Source: Emcibacter sp. SYSU 3D8 (GTDB lineage: Bacteria; Pseudomonadota; Alphaproteobacteria; SMXS01). From it: a stretch of 64,000 bases of DNA. The stretch covers positions 62,001 through 126,000 of the forward strand of contig NZ_JBBYXK010000004.1 of assembly GCF_039655875.1 (NCBI RefSeq). The letters are read 5' to 3'. Under the pieces are notes generated by a model that searched no databases, was not told the origin of the DNA, and was given only the letters and a program-made list of their open reading frames with translations. Shown one piece after another: positions 48,032 to 59,682 of this stretch (within the stretch, counting starts at the first letter, position 1; every line of letters starts with the position of its first letter). Made by a program: the position numbers and the translations under genes.

Positions 48032-49285
48032 ATGTCGTCGGGTAAAGGTGGATTGGTCGCTGCACTGGATATCGGGTCGACGAAGATCTGTTGCTTCATC
48101 GCGCGCGTCGGCGATGACGGCCGCATCAAGGTCGAAGGCATCGGGCATCAGGTCTCCGAGGGAATGCGCTGCGGCGCGGTGGTTGATATCGAGGCCGTGG
48201 AATCGTCGGTCCGCGCCGCCGCCGATGCCGCCGAGCGCATGTCCGGCGAGACCATCCGCCGCGCATTCGTGAACGTCTCCAGCGGTTTTCCGAACTCAGA
48301 GGCCATTCATGTCGAGGTGAAGATCGCCGGCCACCAGGTGGGCGAGAGCGACATCCGCCATGCCCTCGACGAGGCCCGCCGCAAGGCCGAGCTGCTCGAG
48401 CGTGAAGTGCTGCACACCATCCCGGTCACCTATGCCATCGACGGCTCGCGCGGCATCCGCGACCCGCGCGGCATGTATGGCGACCGGCTCGGCGTGGACA
48501 TTCATGTGGTGACGGCAGCCAGCGGTCCGCTGCGCAATCTCCAGCTCTGCATGGAGCGCGGCCATCTGGGCATCGCGGGATTGTGCGTGTCGCCCTATGC
48601 GTCGGGCCTGGCCGCGCTGGTCGAGGACGAGCGCCAGATGGGCGTCACCGTCATCGACATGGGCGGCGGCACCACGACGATCGCCGTCTTTATGGACGAT
48701 GCGCTGGTCTACACCGACGTGGTTCCCATTGGCGGGCAGCACATCACCAACGATATCGCCCGCGGCCTCCTCACGCCGATCGTGGACGCCGAGCGGCTGA
48801 AAACGCTGCACGGCAGCGCGCTGCGCGGGTCGTCAGACGACCGCGAGATGATCAGCGTCTCGCAGATGGGCGAATTCGAGGGCGATCACACCCAGAGCGT
48901 GCCCCGTTCCATGCTGACCGGCATTATCCAGCCCCGCGTCGAGGAGATCTTCGAGGCGGTGCACGAGCGGCTGATCTCGTCGGGCTTCGACCAGGTTGCC
49001 GGCAAGAGGGTCGTGCTGACCGGCGGCGGCAGCCAGCTGCAGGGCGCGCGCGAACTCGCCACCCGAATTCTCGATAAACAGGTCCGCCTGGGCCGTCCGC
49101 TGCGCGTGGATGGGCTCGCCGAGGCAACCGTCGGACCCGCTTTTGCCACCTGTGCAGGTTTGTTGGCCTACGCGGCACAGGGGTTTGTCCGCAAGGGCAT
49201 GATGACCACGACCACCATGCTGGCTCCACAGGAGTCCAGAAGCACCATGGCCCGCGTAAGCCAATGGATCCGCGAGAACTTCTAA
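48032..49285 (+). CDS. ftsA: Cell division protein FtsA
   Basis: The 417-residue actin-like ATPase has [19 protein letters not shown] (phosphate 1), [15 protein letters not shown] (phosphate 2) and [20 protein letters not shown] (adenosine). [20 protein letters not shown] is in the 1C domain. The C-terminal [14 protein letters not shown] is the amphipathic membrane-targeting helix. It tethers FtsZ to the membrane. GGGAGG precedes the ATG. Confidence 0.97.
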   Translation: MSSGKGGLVAALDIGSTKICCFIARVGDDGRIKVEGIGHQVSEGMRCGAVVDIEAVESSVRAAADAAERMSGETIRRAFVNVSSGFPNSEAIHVEVKIAGHQVGESDIRHALDEARRKAELLEREVLHTIPVTYAIDGSRGIRDPRGMYGDRLGVDIHVVTAASGPLRNLQLCMERGHLGIAGLCVSPYASGLAALVEDERQMGVTVIDMGGGTTTIAVFMDDALVYTDVVPIGGQHITNDIARGLLTPIVDAERLKTLHGSALRGSSDDREMISVSQMGEFEGDHTQSVPRSMLTGIIQPRVEEIFEAVHERLISSGFDQVAGKRVVLTGGGSQLQGARELATRILDKQVRLGRPLRVDGLAEATVGPAFATCAGLLAYAAQGFVRKGMMTTTTMLAPQESRSTMARVSQWIRENF

Positions 49286-49316
49286 CCGGGCTTTCCCCAG
49301 CCCAAGGAGACCGAAA

Positions 49317-50978
49317 ATGGCGATATCTTTGAGTACACCGGCGATAACCGAGCTTCGCCCCAAGATTCTCGTCGTCGGCGTCGGTGGCGCCGGCGGCAAT
49401 GCCGTCAACAACATGATTCGCTCGAAGCTGGAAGGCGTCGAGTTTGTCGTTGCCAACACCGACGCCCAGGCGCTCGGTAACTCGCTCTGCGAACGTCGCA
49501 TCCAGCTTGGCGTGCAGATCACGCAGGGCCTGGGCGCGGGCGCTCGCCCCGACATTGGCGCTGCCGCCGCGCAGGAAGCCATCGATCATTTGCGGGAGCC
49601 GCTCGCCGGCGCCCACATGGCGTTTATTACGGCCGGCATGGGGGGTGGCACCGGTACCGGTGCCGCCCCCGTCATTGCCCGGATGGCGCGCGATCAGGGC
49701 ATCTTGACCATCGGCGTCGTCACCAAGCCGTTCCAGTTCGAAGGCGCCCGCAGGATGACGATCGCCGAGGAAGGCATCGAGGAACTGCAGAAATACGTCG
49801 ATACCCTGATCATCATCCCGAATCAGAACCTGTTCCGGCTGGCGAACGAGAAGACCACCTTCGCGGACGCCTTCAACATGGCGGACAACGTGCTGCATTC
49901 GGGCGTGCGCGGCATTACCGACCTGATGGTCATGCCGGGCCTGATCAATCTCGATTTCGCCGACGTTCGTACGGTGATGATGGAGATGGGCAAGGCGATG
50001 ATGGGCACTGGCGAAGCCGAGGGCGACACCCGCGCCATCGAGGCCGCCGAGGCCGCCATCAACAACCCGCTGCTCGATGAAGTGTCGATGAAGGGCGCCC
50101 ACGGCGTGCTCATCAACATCACCGGCGGCCTGGACCTGACCCTGTTCGAGGTCGACGAGGCGGCCAACCGTATCCGCAGCGAAGTGGATCCGGATGCCAA
50201 CATCATCGTCGGCTCGACCTTCAGCGAGGCCATGAACGGCAAGATGCGCGTGTCGGTGTTCGCCACGGGCATCGAGGCCGAAAACGCCACGCGCGCCTCG
50301 ACCACCACGGTGATGTCGTTCCCCAGCATCCCGGCCCAGCCGCGGACCGGCACCGGCTATGCCGGCGGCGCCGCGACCGCAGCCGTGCTGCACCAGCCGG
50401 GACGGGCCGCCGCTGCGCCGGCGATGCCCGCCGCCATGTCGGCCGCGCCGCTGGTGTCGCCGATGACTGCCGAGGCGTCACCGGTCGCCGAAACCATGGA
50501 GGACGCCGAAGAGCTGCTGACGCTCGACGTCGCCGACATGGTCTCCGAGGAAACCGCCGGCCCGGTCACATCGAGCCCGGCGGATTTCATCGCGCCGGCC
50601 CGCGAGGCCGCCAGCGCCGAGATACCGGTCCGTCCCTCGCCCCGTGACGCCGACGCGTTCTTCGCGCCGCCGAAGCCGATGGAGCCGGAGCGGGCCCCTG
50701 TCGCCGAGACCCGCGTGAACGCACGTCCCGATCCTTTCGCCGAAGCGGCCATGGCCAACGGTGCCACCCCCGCACCGTCCAAGCCCAGCCTGTTCGAGCG
50801 GATGACCGGCCGTGGCAAGAAGCCGGAAACGGTCGCTGACAGGAGCGGTCCGCGCCTGACTCGCGAGGAAGCCCCCATGACCCTGCGCAATGCGGGGCCG
50901 CGGACCGAGGCGGCGTCAGGAACGGGTACCGAGGACCAGATCGACATCCCGGCCTTCCTGCGCCGGCAGGCGAACTGA
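49317..50978 (+). CDS. ftsZ: Cell division protein FtsZ
   Basis: The 553-residue tubulin-like GTPase has [19 protein letters not shown] near residue 20 and GGGTGTG at 109-115 (T3-loop/phosphate binding). [20 protein letters not shown] follows. A long Pro/Ala-rich linker (about 335-538) leads to the C-terminal peptide [15 protein letters not shown], which binds FtsA and other partners. The length is typical of long-linker alphaproteobacterial FtsZ. AAGGAGA is 6 bases before ATG; a weak GGGCT/AGCCC stem lies in the 31-bp gap to ftsA. Confidence 0.98.
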   Translation: MAISLSTPAITELRPKILVVGVGGAGGNAVNNMIRSKLEGVEFVVANTDAQALGNSLCERRIQLGVQITQGLGAGARPDIGAAAAQEAIDHLREPLAGAHMAFITAGMGGGTGTGAAPVIARMARDQGILTIGVVTKPFQFEGARRMTIAEEGIEELQKYVDTLIIIPNQNLFRLANEKTTFADAFNMADNVLHSGVRGITDLMVMPGLINLDFADVRTVMMEMGKAMMGTGEAEGDTRAIEAAEAAINNPLLDEVSMKGAHGVLINITGGLDLTLFEVDEAANRIRSEVDPDANIIVGSTFSEAMNGKMRVSVFATGIEAENATRASTTTVMSFPSIPAQPRTGTGYAGGAATAAVLHQPGRAAAAPAMPAAMSAAPLVSPMTAEASPVAETMEDAEELLTLDVADMVSEETAGPVTSSPADFIAPAREAASAEIPVRPSPRDADAFFAPPKPMEPERAPVAETRVNARPDPFAEAAMANGATPAPSKPSLFERMTGRGKKPETVADRSGPRLTREEAPMTLRNAGPRTEAASGTGTEDQIDIPAFLRRQAN

Positions 50979-51031
50979 GAAATGATGAAAACCTGTTCCG
51001 GGCAAACAAGGACCGGCAGACATCGGATGGC

Positions 51032-51061
51032 TTGCTTATCTCCTTCTAGGCTCCTTAGAAT
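51032..51061 (+). promoter_or_regulatory. Candidate promoter of bamD
   Basis: TTGCTT (51032-51037) and TAGAAT (51056-51061) with an 18-base spacer lie in the 184-bp gap after ftsZ. No lpxC or other gene is seen in the gap. bamD may therefore be transcribed apart from the dcw cluster. Confidence 0.35.
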
Positions 51062-51162
51062 GCGCGTCTTCGCGGATTTTGACGGGGTCGGGTGTTCGTG
51101 GTAAGCAGCCCACCGGCGTCGGTATGCCCAAGACGTCTTTGTGAGCCTGGAAAGGTGCCTGT

Positions 51163-52047
51163 GTGACCGTTGATCGCGTTCGACCTGGATCCCTGATGCC
51201 CCTGTCGGTCTCTAGGGGGCTTAAGTCCGCCAGGCACAAGATTGCTGTGGCCGCCGTAGTGCTTGCGGCGACCCTCAGCGCTTGCGGCGGTGACAAGATC
51301 GAATACGCCGACGCCGATGTTGGCACCCTTTACAACAAGGCCCACGAGTTCATGGCGGCGGGTCAGTACCGGTTCGCCGCCGTGATGTTCGACGAGGTCG
51401 AGCGCCAGCACCCCTATTCGGCCTGGGCGCGCCGGGCCACGTTGATGTCGGCCTACAATCATTATCTGTCGAACGACTACGATTCGGCGATCCTGGCCTC
51501 GCAGCGCTTCCTGGCGCTGCATCCGGGCAACCGCGACGCGCCCTATGCCTATTATCTGATCGCGATTTCCTACTACGAACAGATTTCGGACGTGGGCCGC
51601 GACCAGAAGGCGACCCAGCAGGCGTTGGATTCGCTGAACGAGGTGATCCGCCGTTTTCCCGGCACCGACTATGCCGAGGATGCGCGGCTGAAGGTCGAGT
51701 TGACCATGGATCATCTGGCCGGCAAGGAAATGACCATCGGCCGTTTCTACATGCGCCAGACCGAATTCATCGCCGGCATATCCCGCTTCCGCAAGGTGGT
51801 GAAGGATTTCCAGACCACCAGCCAGGTGCCCGAGGCGCTTCATCGTCTTGTCGAATGCTATCTGGCCGTGGGCCTGAACCTGGAAGCGCAGAAAGCGACG
51901 GCGGTCCTGGGCTATAATTTCCCGGACAGCAAGTGGTTCCAGTACAGTTACGACCTGCTGGAGGGCAAGGGTCTGGAACCCCTGGATCTGCCTGAGGACA
52001 AGGGACCCCATGGCGGCGCGGGCAACTTCTTCGAATGGCTGTTCTGA
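51163..52047 (+). CDS. bamD: Outer-membrane assembly lipoprotein BamD
   Basis: The 294-residue product from GTG (GGAAAGG 7 bases upstream) has a basic start and lipobox TLSAC (Cys41; Cys30 if ATG at 51196 is used). Tetratricopeptide-like helices follow: LYNKAHEFMAAGQYRFAAVM, FDEVERQHPYSAWARRATLM and SLNEVIRRFPGTDYAEDARL, the BamD signature. It is the essential lipoprotein of the BAM complex that inserts outer-membrane beta-barrels. Confidence 0.95.
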   Translation: MTVDRVRPGSLMPLSVSRGLKSARHKIAVAAVVLAATLSACGGDKIEYADADVGTLYNKAHEFMAAGQYRFAAVMFDEVERQHPYSAWARRATLMSAYNHYLSNDYDSAILASQRFLALHPGNRDAPYAYYLIAISYYEQISDVGRDQKATQQALDSLNEVIRRFPGTDYAEDARLKVELTMDHLAGKEMTIGRFYMRQTEFIAGISRFRKVVKDFQTTSQVPEALHRLVECYLAVGLNLEAQKATAVLGYNFPDSKWFQYSYDLLEGKGLEPLDLPEDKGPHGGAGNFFEWLF

Positions 52048-52071
52048 TTCGCGCCTGACGCGGGACGGCGC

Positions 52072-53745
52072 ATGCTGACCGCGCTGGCCATCAGCAATAT
52101 TGTCCTCATCGACCAGCTGTCGCTGGAGTTTCGGCCCGGCCTCAGCGTGCTGACGGGCGAGACGGGCGCCGGCAAATCAATCCTGCTCGATTCTCTCGGC
52201 CTGGTAACCGGCGAACGCGCCGACAGTGGCCTGGTGCGCGCCGGCAGCACCGGCGGTGCGGTCACCGCGGAATTCGATATTCCCGAGTCCCATCCGGTCC
52301 ATGCGGTGCTGGCCGATCAGGGCCTTGCCGACGAGGGGCACGGCCTGCGGCTGCGGCGGCAGATCGGCGCCGACGGCAGAAGCCGCGCCTTCGTCAACGA
52401 TCAGCCCGTCGGCGTCGGCCTGCTGGCCCGGATCGGCGGCCTTCTGGTGGAAATTCACGGCCAGCAGGGTCAATTGGGGCTGCTCAATCCGGCCAATCAC
52501 CGGGCGCTGCTCGATTCCTTCGGCGGCCTGCAGCCGCAGGCGGCGGAAGTCCGGGACGCCTGGCAGACCTGGCGGGACGCGCAGGCCGCCGTCGCCGCAG
52601 CGCGCGAGCAGTTGAGCAAGGCGCGGGCCGACGAGGATTATCTGCGCCATGCCGCCGATGAACTGACCAGCCTCGATCCCCGCCCCGGCGAGGAAGAGGA
52701 ACTTGCCGAAAGCCGCACCGCAATGATGCATGGCGAGCAGATCGCCGGGGAACTCACCGAGGCGCTGTCCGCCCTTGCCGGTGACGGCGGCGCCGAAGCG
52801 GGCCTGCGCGTTGCCCTGCGCCGGCTGGAGCGGGTGGCCGAGAAGGCCGGTGGCCGCCTTGATCCGGTGATCGACGCGCTCGGCCGGGGATTTACCGAGA
52901 TCGAGGAGGCGGGCCGCGCCCTCGAGGCCGTGGGCCGCGACCTGGAATTCGACCCGCGTGTTCTCGAGCGCGCCGAGGAACGCCTGTTCGCGTTGCGCGC
53001 AGCGGCGCGCAAGCACGGCTGCACGGTCGAGGAACTGCCGGCTGTCCGCGACGCGCTTGTCGGCCAGATCGAGGCGCTGGAAACCGGTGAGCAGGGCCTT
53101 GCCGCCATGGAACAGGCGTTGCACCTGGCCGAGACAGATTATGCCGCCCGGGCCGAGGCGCTGGGCGATGCGCGTGCGGCGGCGGCCGCCCGGCTCGATG
53201 CCGCCGTGATGGTGGAGTTGCCGCCGCTGAAGCTCGAGCGCGCCACCTTCCGCACGGCGGTAGCGCGGCTCCCGCGTGAGCGCTGGGCCAGCCACGGCGC
53301 CGACGAGGTGCAGTTCGAGGTGGCGACCAATCCGGGCTCCGCTGCGGGTCCGCTGTCGAAGATCGCGTCCGGCGGCGAGTTGTCGCGCTTTGCCCTCGCG
53401 CTCAAGGTGGTGCTGGCCGAGGCTGACAGCCCGACGACGCTGATCTTCGACGAGATCGACCAGGGCGTGGGCGGCGCGGTGGCCGCCGCCGTGGGCGAGC
53501 GCCTGGCCCGGTTGAGCGACGGCGCACAGGTGCTGGTTGTCACCCATTCGCCACAGGTGGCGGCACGCGGTGGCGTCCATCTGCGAGTCGGCAAGACCGT
53601 CGAAGGCGGCGTGACCCTGACGCGGGTCGAGGCGCTGGCCTCCGATGAGCGTCGCGAGGAAATTGCCCGCATGCTGTCGGGTGCGAGCATCACCGACGAG
53701 GCGCGCGCGGCGGCGACGCGCCTGCTGGAAGGAGCGGAGGGTTAG
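52072..53745 (+). CDS. recN: DNA repair protein RecN
   Basis: The 557-residue SMC-like protein has Walker A GETGAGKSILLDSLGLVTG near residue 28, a coiled-coil middle (about 150-360), the ABC signature KIASGGELSRFALALKVVL and Walker B TTLIFDEIDQGVGG. It acts in double-strand-break repair. Twenty-four bases follow bamD, and ligA follows directly, the usual alphaproteobacterial order. Confidence 0.97.
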   Translation: MLTALAISNIVLIDQLSLEFRPGLSVLTGETGAGKSILLDSLGLVTGERADSGLVRAGSTGGAVTAEFDIPESHPVHAVLADQGLADEGHGLRLRRQIGADGRSRAFVNDQPVGVGLLARIGGLLVEIHGQQGQLGLLNPANHRALLDSFGGLQPQAAEVRDAWQTWRDAQAAVAAAREQLSKARADEDYLRHAADELTSLDPRPGEEEELAESRTAMMHGEQIAGELTEALSALAGDGGAEAGLRVALRRLERVAEKAGGRLDPVIDALGRGFTEIEEAGRALEAVGRDLEFDPRVLERAEERLFALRAAARKHGCTVEELPAVRDALVGQIEALETGEQGLAAMEQALHLAETDYAARAEALGDARAAAAARLDAAVMVELPPLKLERATFRTAVARLPRERWASHGADEVQFEVATNPGSAAGPLSKIASGGELSRFALALKVVLAEADSPTTLIFDEIDQGVGGAVAAAVGERLARLSDGAQVLVVTHSPQVAARGGVHLRVGKTVEGGVTLTRVEALASDERREEIARMLSGASITDEARAAATRLLEGAEG

Positions 53746-55826
<2,081 letters not shown>

Positions 55827-55827
<1 letters not shown>

Positions 55828-55847
55828 GCGCGGCGGCCGGCCGCGCC
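55827..55847. terminator. GC-rich hairpin after ligA
   Basis: GGCGCGGC pairs with GCCGCGCC across a 5-base loop, starting at the last base of the ligA stop. No U tract follows on either strand. It lies between convergent genes and may act as a bidirectional terminator. Confidence 0.35.
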
Positions 55848-55860
55848 ACGGCTCAAAGGC

Positions 55861-56235
55861 TCACGCCGCCTGCGGCCTCAGGCACCATTTCGGCCGCTGG
55901 GTGTAGAGGTAGAGGCACAGCACCGCGAACACACCGTGCACGACAACGTCGGCAAAGAGCGTGTCCGCGATCGTCAGCGCGACGGCGATGGCCAGGTGAA
56001 AGCTGAACAGGATGCCCAGAACGGCGCCTGCGGCCGCGAAGCTGTCCCGGTGGGACCAGGTCCAGAAAACCGCGCTGCCGACGGCAAGCGCCACGAACCC
56101 GTAATTCCAAGCCCACAACATCGCGCTGCTGTTTCCCGTGTCGACGAGGATTTGCGGCGCCGCGAACAGCACGGATGCACCGACGCCTTCAATCATCAAA
56201 TTCGCAACGAGAATGGCAGAATACAATTTCTTCAT
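55861..56235 (-). CDS. Small four-helix membrane protein
   Basis: The 124-residue product is almost entirely hydrophobic with four predicted helices: LYSAILVANLMIEGVGASVL, LWAWNYGFVALAVGSAVFW, FAAAGAVLGILFSFHLAIAV and a fourth covering VHGVFAVLCLYLY. The short ends are charged. No family was recognised; it looks like DoxX/DUF-type small membrane proteins. No neighbour suggests a role. AGGACTT upstream of ATG is a weak ribosome-binding site. Confidence 0.6.
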   Translation of the reverse strand: MKKLYSAILVANLMIEGVGASVLFAAPQILVDTGNSSAMLWAWNYGFVALAVGSAVFWTWSHRDSFAAAGAVLGILFSFHLAIAVALTIADTLFADVVVHGVFAVLCLYLYTQRPKWCLRPQAA

Positions 56236-56679
56236 GCCGCGAAGTCCTCAATGGCCGGAGCACGTCTTTTAACACTTGGGGCGGGAATAGGCCATTCAGG
56301 TGCTCAAGAATGCGCTTGAACGGCGCGAGTGACAGGCATTGTTCACGGTGTTCTTAGAGACGATGAACTTGCCGGTATTCGAGGCATCGAGATCCAGAAG
56401 ATGCTCCATTCTCGGAAAAAGCCACTCCATCTCTTTGCCGTCATAGTCGGTAAGCGAGGCGGTTGTATCGCCCTGTGGCCGGCGGTACTGACAAGTCAAC
56501 CGCCCGGACCAGACCAACATTTAGTGCCTAGCAGTCGTAGACTACGGATCGGAAGCTCTGTCAGGCGCGCATACTGGTCGATTGAACAAACCGCTTTTTA
56601 TTGTAAAACGTATGTTGTATAACGGGCGTTGGACGGACGGACGAGAGCAACTCGCCGTCGGGAGCAAAGGGGAAAAATC
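56236..56679. other. Intergenic stretch with no supported gene
   Basis: These 444 bases are less GC-rich than the surroundings. Two short open frames (56329-56622 plus, 56296-56520 minus) have unusual composition, no ribosome-binding site and no recognisable domain. It may be a decayed gene or a promoter region of the OYE-like gene. Confidence 0.5.
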
Positions 56680-58638
56680 ATGAAGCTGCTGACGCCGATT
56701 CAGATCGGCCCTATCGAGGTCAAGAACCGCGTCGTGTCCACGGCCCATGCCGCCTTTCTGGAGTTCTTCAACCCGATCTCCAGCGGGGAGCGTTATATGG
56801 CGTACCAGGAGCGACGGGCCCAGGGCGGCGCCGGCATGATCATCTTCACGGCCATGCATGTGCATGAGTCGAGCCAGATCCCATACCATTTCGTCTTCGA
56901 CGCGGAGACCATGGCGCCGAAGTTCCGTCAGATATCGGCTCGCCTGCACAAACACGGTGCCAAGTGCATCTCGCAGCTGTTTCACTTCGGCGCGCAGGCC
57001 AAGTCAGACCAGCACGACGACTACCATCCACTATGGAGCTTCTCCGGCACCACGACCCTCGAGGGCGAGGTGACGCACAAGATGACCAGCGACGAGATCG
57101 AGGAGGTCATCGACGCATTCTGCCTGGCTGCCAAGGTTGCCACTGAGAACGGCATGGACGGCGTGGAACTCCATGGCACTCACGGCTATCTCATCCAGCA
57201 GTCTTTCAGCCCGTTCGCCAACCAGCGTGACGACAAGTGGGGCGAAGACCTGTACTTCGTGAAGACGCTGGCCGCTCGGGTGCGCGACACCATCGGACGT
57301 GACAAGGTCATGGGGTTTCGCATCTCGGCGGATGACTTCATCAGGCCGGAGGATGGCGGCGTCGGCCATGCACGGCTGTGCCATATTGCCTCCCAGGTTA
57401 TCGGCACCGGCCTGTTCGACTATCTCAACCATTCCGAAGGCGCGGGCGGCTCACACTACGCGAGGGCCATCGGCTCATTCCGCCACAAGTTCGGTGAGTA
57501 CCTGCCGCTGACGCGGAACCTGCGCGAGGCGATCGGCGGTGCCGTGCCGCTCATCGGCGTGAGCAAGATTCCGACCCCCGACCTGGCCGAGCAGGCCCTG
57601 CAAGCCGGCGACTGCGACATGGTCGGCATGACACGGGCACAGATTGCCGATCCGGATCTGGTCAACAAGGTGGCTGGCGGGCAGGCGCACCGTGTGCGGA
57701 CTTGTACCGGCTCGAACCAGGGATGTTTCGACCGCGCATCGTTCGGCATCACCTGCTTCCAGAACCCCGAGGTGGGCGAAGAGAATCGCTTCAAGAAGCT
57801 CGACGTCCCTATCGCCCAGACCAAGCGCGTGCTTGTCATCGGCGGCGGACCGGCTGGCATGAAGGCCGCCGAGATCGCCTCGAAGCGCGGCCACATGGTG
57901 ACGTTGGCGGAAGCGGGGTCGCGACTGGGCGGACGTCTCAATCTGGTCGAGACAGCCGGAGACTCGAAGAACCTGCTGAGTGCCGTTGCGTGGATCGAGG
58001 AAGAGTTGGCGGGGCTCGATGTAAGGATCCTGATGCAGACCGTGGTGGACGAGGACTTCGTCAGGCAGTTCAAACCCGATGCGATCATCCTCGCGGCGGG
58101 CGCCTACACAACCGACGAGTTGCCGGTGCCGACGGACGGGTCTATTCAGGTGCTGTCGTCGGATGATGCGGCAGCCGGCCTGTTCGAGGGCACGAAGTTC
58201 GAGTTGAAGGGAACGACCGCGCTGATGGTCGATCTACGCGGAAACTACGAGACCGCACTCGTGCTGGAATCGCTCGCGAGGCGAGGTGCCAAGGTAACGG
58301 TTGCGATGCCCGCACCGGTGTTCGGTCATAACCTCGGCGCGTCGCACGCAGACGATTTCAGCCGCGTTGTGATCCCTGAACTCGGTATCAGGCAGTTGCC
58401 TTCGACCAGTCTTACGAAGATCAGCCAAGGCCGCGTGCATCTTAAAAACCACGTATCCGGCGAGGAGCTTGAGGAGTTCTTCGACTTCGTCGTTGCGGGG
58501 ACACCGCCTAAGCCCAAGGATGGCCTGTGCGAGGCGCTAAGCAAGTATGCACCGACGAAGGTTGTAGGCGATGCCGTGGCGCCCCGCAGTGCCATGTTGG
58601 CCTTCAGGGAAGGCGATCGGGCGGGGCGTACGATATGA
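56680..58638 (+). CDS. NADH:flavin oxidoreductase of the 2,4-dienoyl-CoA reductase / trimethylamine dehydrogenase type
   Basis: The 652-residue product has an N-terminal Old-Yellow-Enzyme TIM barrel (residues about 1-330; LLTPIQIGPIEVKNRVVSTA, ELHGTHGYLIQQSFSPFANQ), an iron-sulfur segment near residue 345, and a C-terminal FAD/NAD domain (VLVIGGGPAGMKAAEIASK, LAEAGSRLGGRL). In the 4Fe-4S motif the canonical CxxCxxxC reads CTGSNQGC followed by a last Cys in ITCFQNP: the second ligand is Ser. AAGGGG precedes ATG. It probably reduces an unsaturated substrate; which one is unknown. Confidence 0.92.
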   Translation: MKLLTPIQIGPIEVKNRVVSTAHAAFLEFFNPISSGERYMAYQERRAQGGAGMIIFTAMHVHESSQIPYHFVFDAETMAPKFRQISARLHKHGAKCISQLFHFGAQAKSDQHDDYHPLWSFSGTTTLEGEVTHKMTSDEIEEVIDAFCLAAKVATENGMDGVELHGTHGYLIQQSFSPFANQRDDKWGEDLYFVKTLAARVRDTIGRDKVMGFRISADDFIRPEDGGVGHARLCHIASQVIGTGLFDYLNHSEGAGGSHYARAIGSFRHKFGEYLPLTRNLREAIGGAVPLIGVSKIPTPDLAEQALQAGDCDMVGMTRAQIADPDLVNKVAGGQAHRVRTCTGSNQGCFDRASFGITCFQNPEVGEENRFKKLDVPIAQTKRVLVIGGGPAGMKAAEIASKRGHMVTLAEAGSRLGGRLNLVETAGDSKNLLSAVAWIEEELAGLDVRILMQTVVDEDFVRQFKPDAIILAAGAYTTDELPVPTDGSIQVLSSDDAAAGLFEGTKFELKGTTALMVDLRGNYETALVLESLARRGAKVTVAMPAPVFGHNLGASHADDFSRVVIPELGIRQLPSTSLTKISQGRVHLKNHVSGEELEEFFDFVVAGTPPKPKDGLCEALSKYAPTKVVGDAVAPRSAMLAFREGDRAGRTI

Positions 58639-58683
58639 TAGGCGTGCAGTCGATCTAGCCTTGTTGTTGGATTTCAAACCCAT

Positions 58684-58719
58684 CGTCAGCTTTTGAGCGG
58701 CCTTGCTCGAAAGCTGACG
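58684..58719. terminator. Long inverted repeat between convergent genes
   Basis: CGTCAGCTTT at 58684-58693 pairs with AAAGCTGACG at 58710-58719; inside, one mismatch (T/G) and GAGC/GCTC flank a 6-base loop. It is a strong hairpin about 45 bases after the OYE-like stop and 73 bases before the prmA stop. It lacks a U tract on either side. It could be a terminator or a dispersed repeat. Confidence 0.5.
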
Positions 58720-58791
58720 GTCTGTCAGCGGCCACAACCAGCCGTCCGATTAGAACTGTCCGCACTCCACCCTCACCAGCCAAGCACGCAG

Positions 58792-59682
58792 CTACGCCTT
58801 CCCCAACACCAGTGTCACCCATTCGCCCACCGGGAACCGGCGCAGCAGCCGCATGCCGCGGTGGCGGTAGGCGGCGAACACGCCTGCCTCCTGCTGCCGC
58901 AGGAAGCCTGACAGCACCAGCGTGCCGCCCGGCGCCAGCGCGGCGGTCAGGTCGGCGGCCAGCTGCACCAGCGGCTTGGCCAGGATATTGGCGGTGATCA
59001 GGTCGAATGGGGCGCGCTCGCGGATCGCGGGGTGATGCAGGCCGACCGCCGTCAACACGTCGATGCGCCCGCCCACGCCGTTGTCGCGGGCATTGTCGAT
59101 GGCGACCTTCACCGCTTCGGGGTCAATGTCGCTGGCCAGCACCCGGCACGGCCAGGCCTTCGCCATGGCCATGGCGAGAATGCCGCTGCCCGAGCCCACG
59201 TCGAGCGGGTTCCGGACGGTGCCGGTGCGGGCGAGCGCGTCGATGGCGCGCAGACAGCCCGCCGTGGTCTCGTGCTGGCCGGTGCCGAAGGCCATGCCGG
59301 CGTCGATCAGGATGGCGTAGCGGTCCAGCGCCGGCTCGGGATGGTGGCTGCCATAAACATAAAAGCGTCCGGCGCTCACCGGCTGGTGGTGCTTGAGGGA
59401 CTCGGCCACCCAGTCGACCGGCGCCAGTTCGGTCACGGTCAGCTTGACCGCGTCGGCGCCCTGTTCGGCGAGCGCCTTGTTCAGCCCCCGGCTCAGAAAC
59501 GCGCCACTCACCGGCTCGTCGACAACCACGTCGACGCCCCAGAGCTGGTCGCCCTTGATCTCGAAGCTCATGATGACGGCAGAGGCCTCGTCGGCGCCCA
59601 GCGTCCCGAAATAGCCCTCGACGACAGGCACGGCCGATCTCGGCACCTCCACATGCACCTGCCAGGAAACGATGTCGGTCAT
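58792..59682 (-). CDS. prmA: Ribosomal protein L11 methyltransferase PrmA
   Basis: The 296-residue product has an N-terminal substrate domain and a SAM methyltransferase domain. AFGTGQHETTAGCLRAIDAL, PLDVGSGSGILAMAMAK and DLITANILAKPLVQLAADL are PrmA signatures. It trimethylates L11. The ATG overlaps the uvrD stop by four bases, so the pair is one transcription unit. Confidence 0.95.
   Translation of the reverse strand: MTDIVSWQVHVEVPRSAVPVVEGYFGTLGADEASAVIMSFEIKGDQLWGVDVVVDEPVSGAFLSRGLNKALAEQGADAVKLTVTELAPVDWVAESLKHHQPVSAGRFYVYGSHHPEPALDRYAILIDAGMAFGTGQHETTAGCLRAIDALARTGTVRNPLDVGSGSGILAMAMAKAWPCRVLASDIDPEAVKVAIDNARDNGVGGRIDVLTAVGLHHPAIRERAPFDLITANILAKPLVQLAADLTAALAPGGTLVLSGFLRQQEAGVFAAYRHRGMRLLRRFPVGEWVTLVLGKA

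Noticed and set aside
49286-49316. Terminator between ftsA and ftsZ
   Set aside because: The GGGCT/AGCCC stem has only five base pairs and no U tract.
56329-56622. 97-codon plus-strand frame in the gap before the OYE-like gene
   Set aside because: No ribosome-binding site, no recognisable domain, and overlapping frame on the other strand of equal quality.
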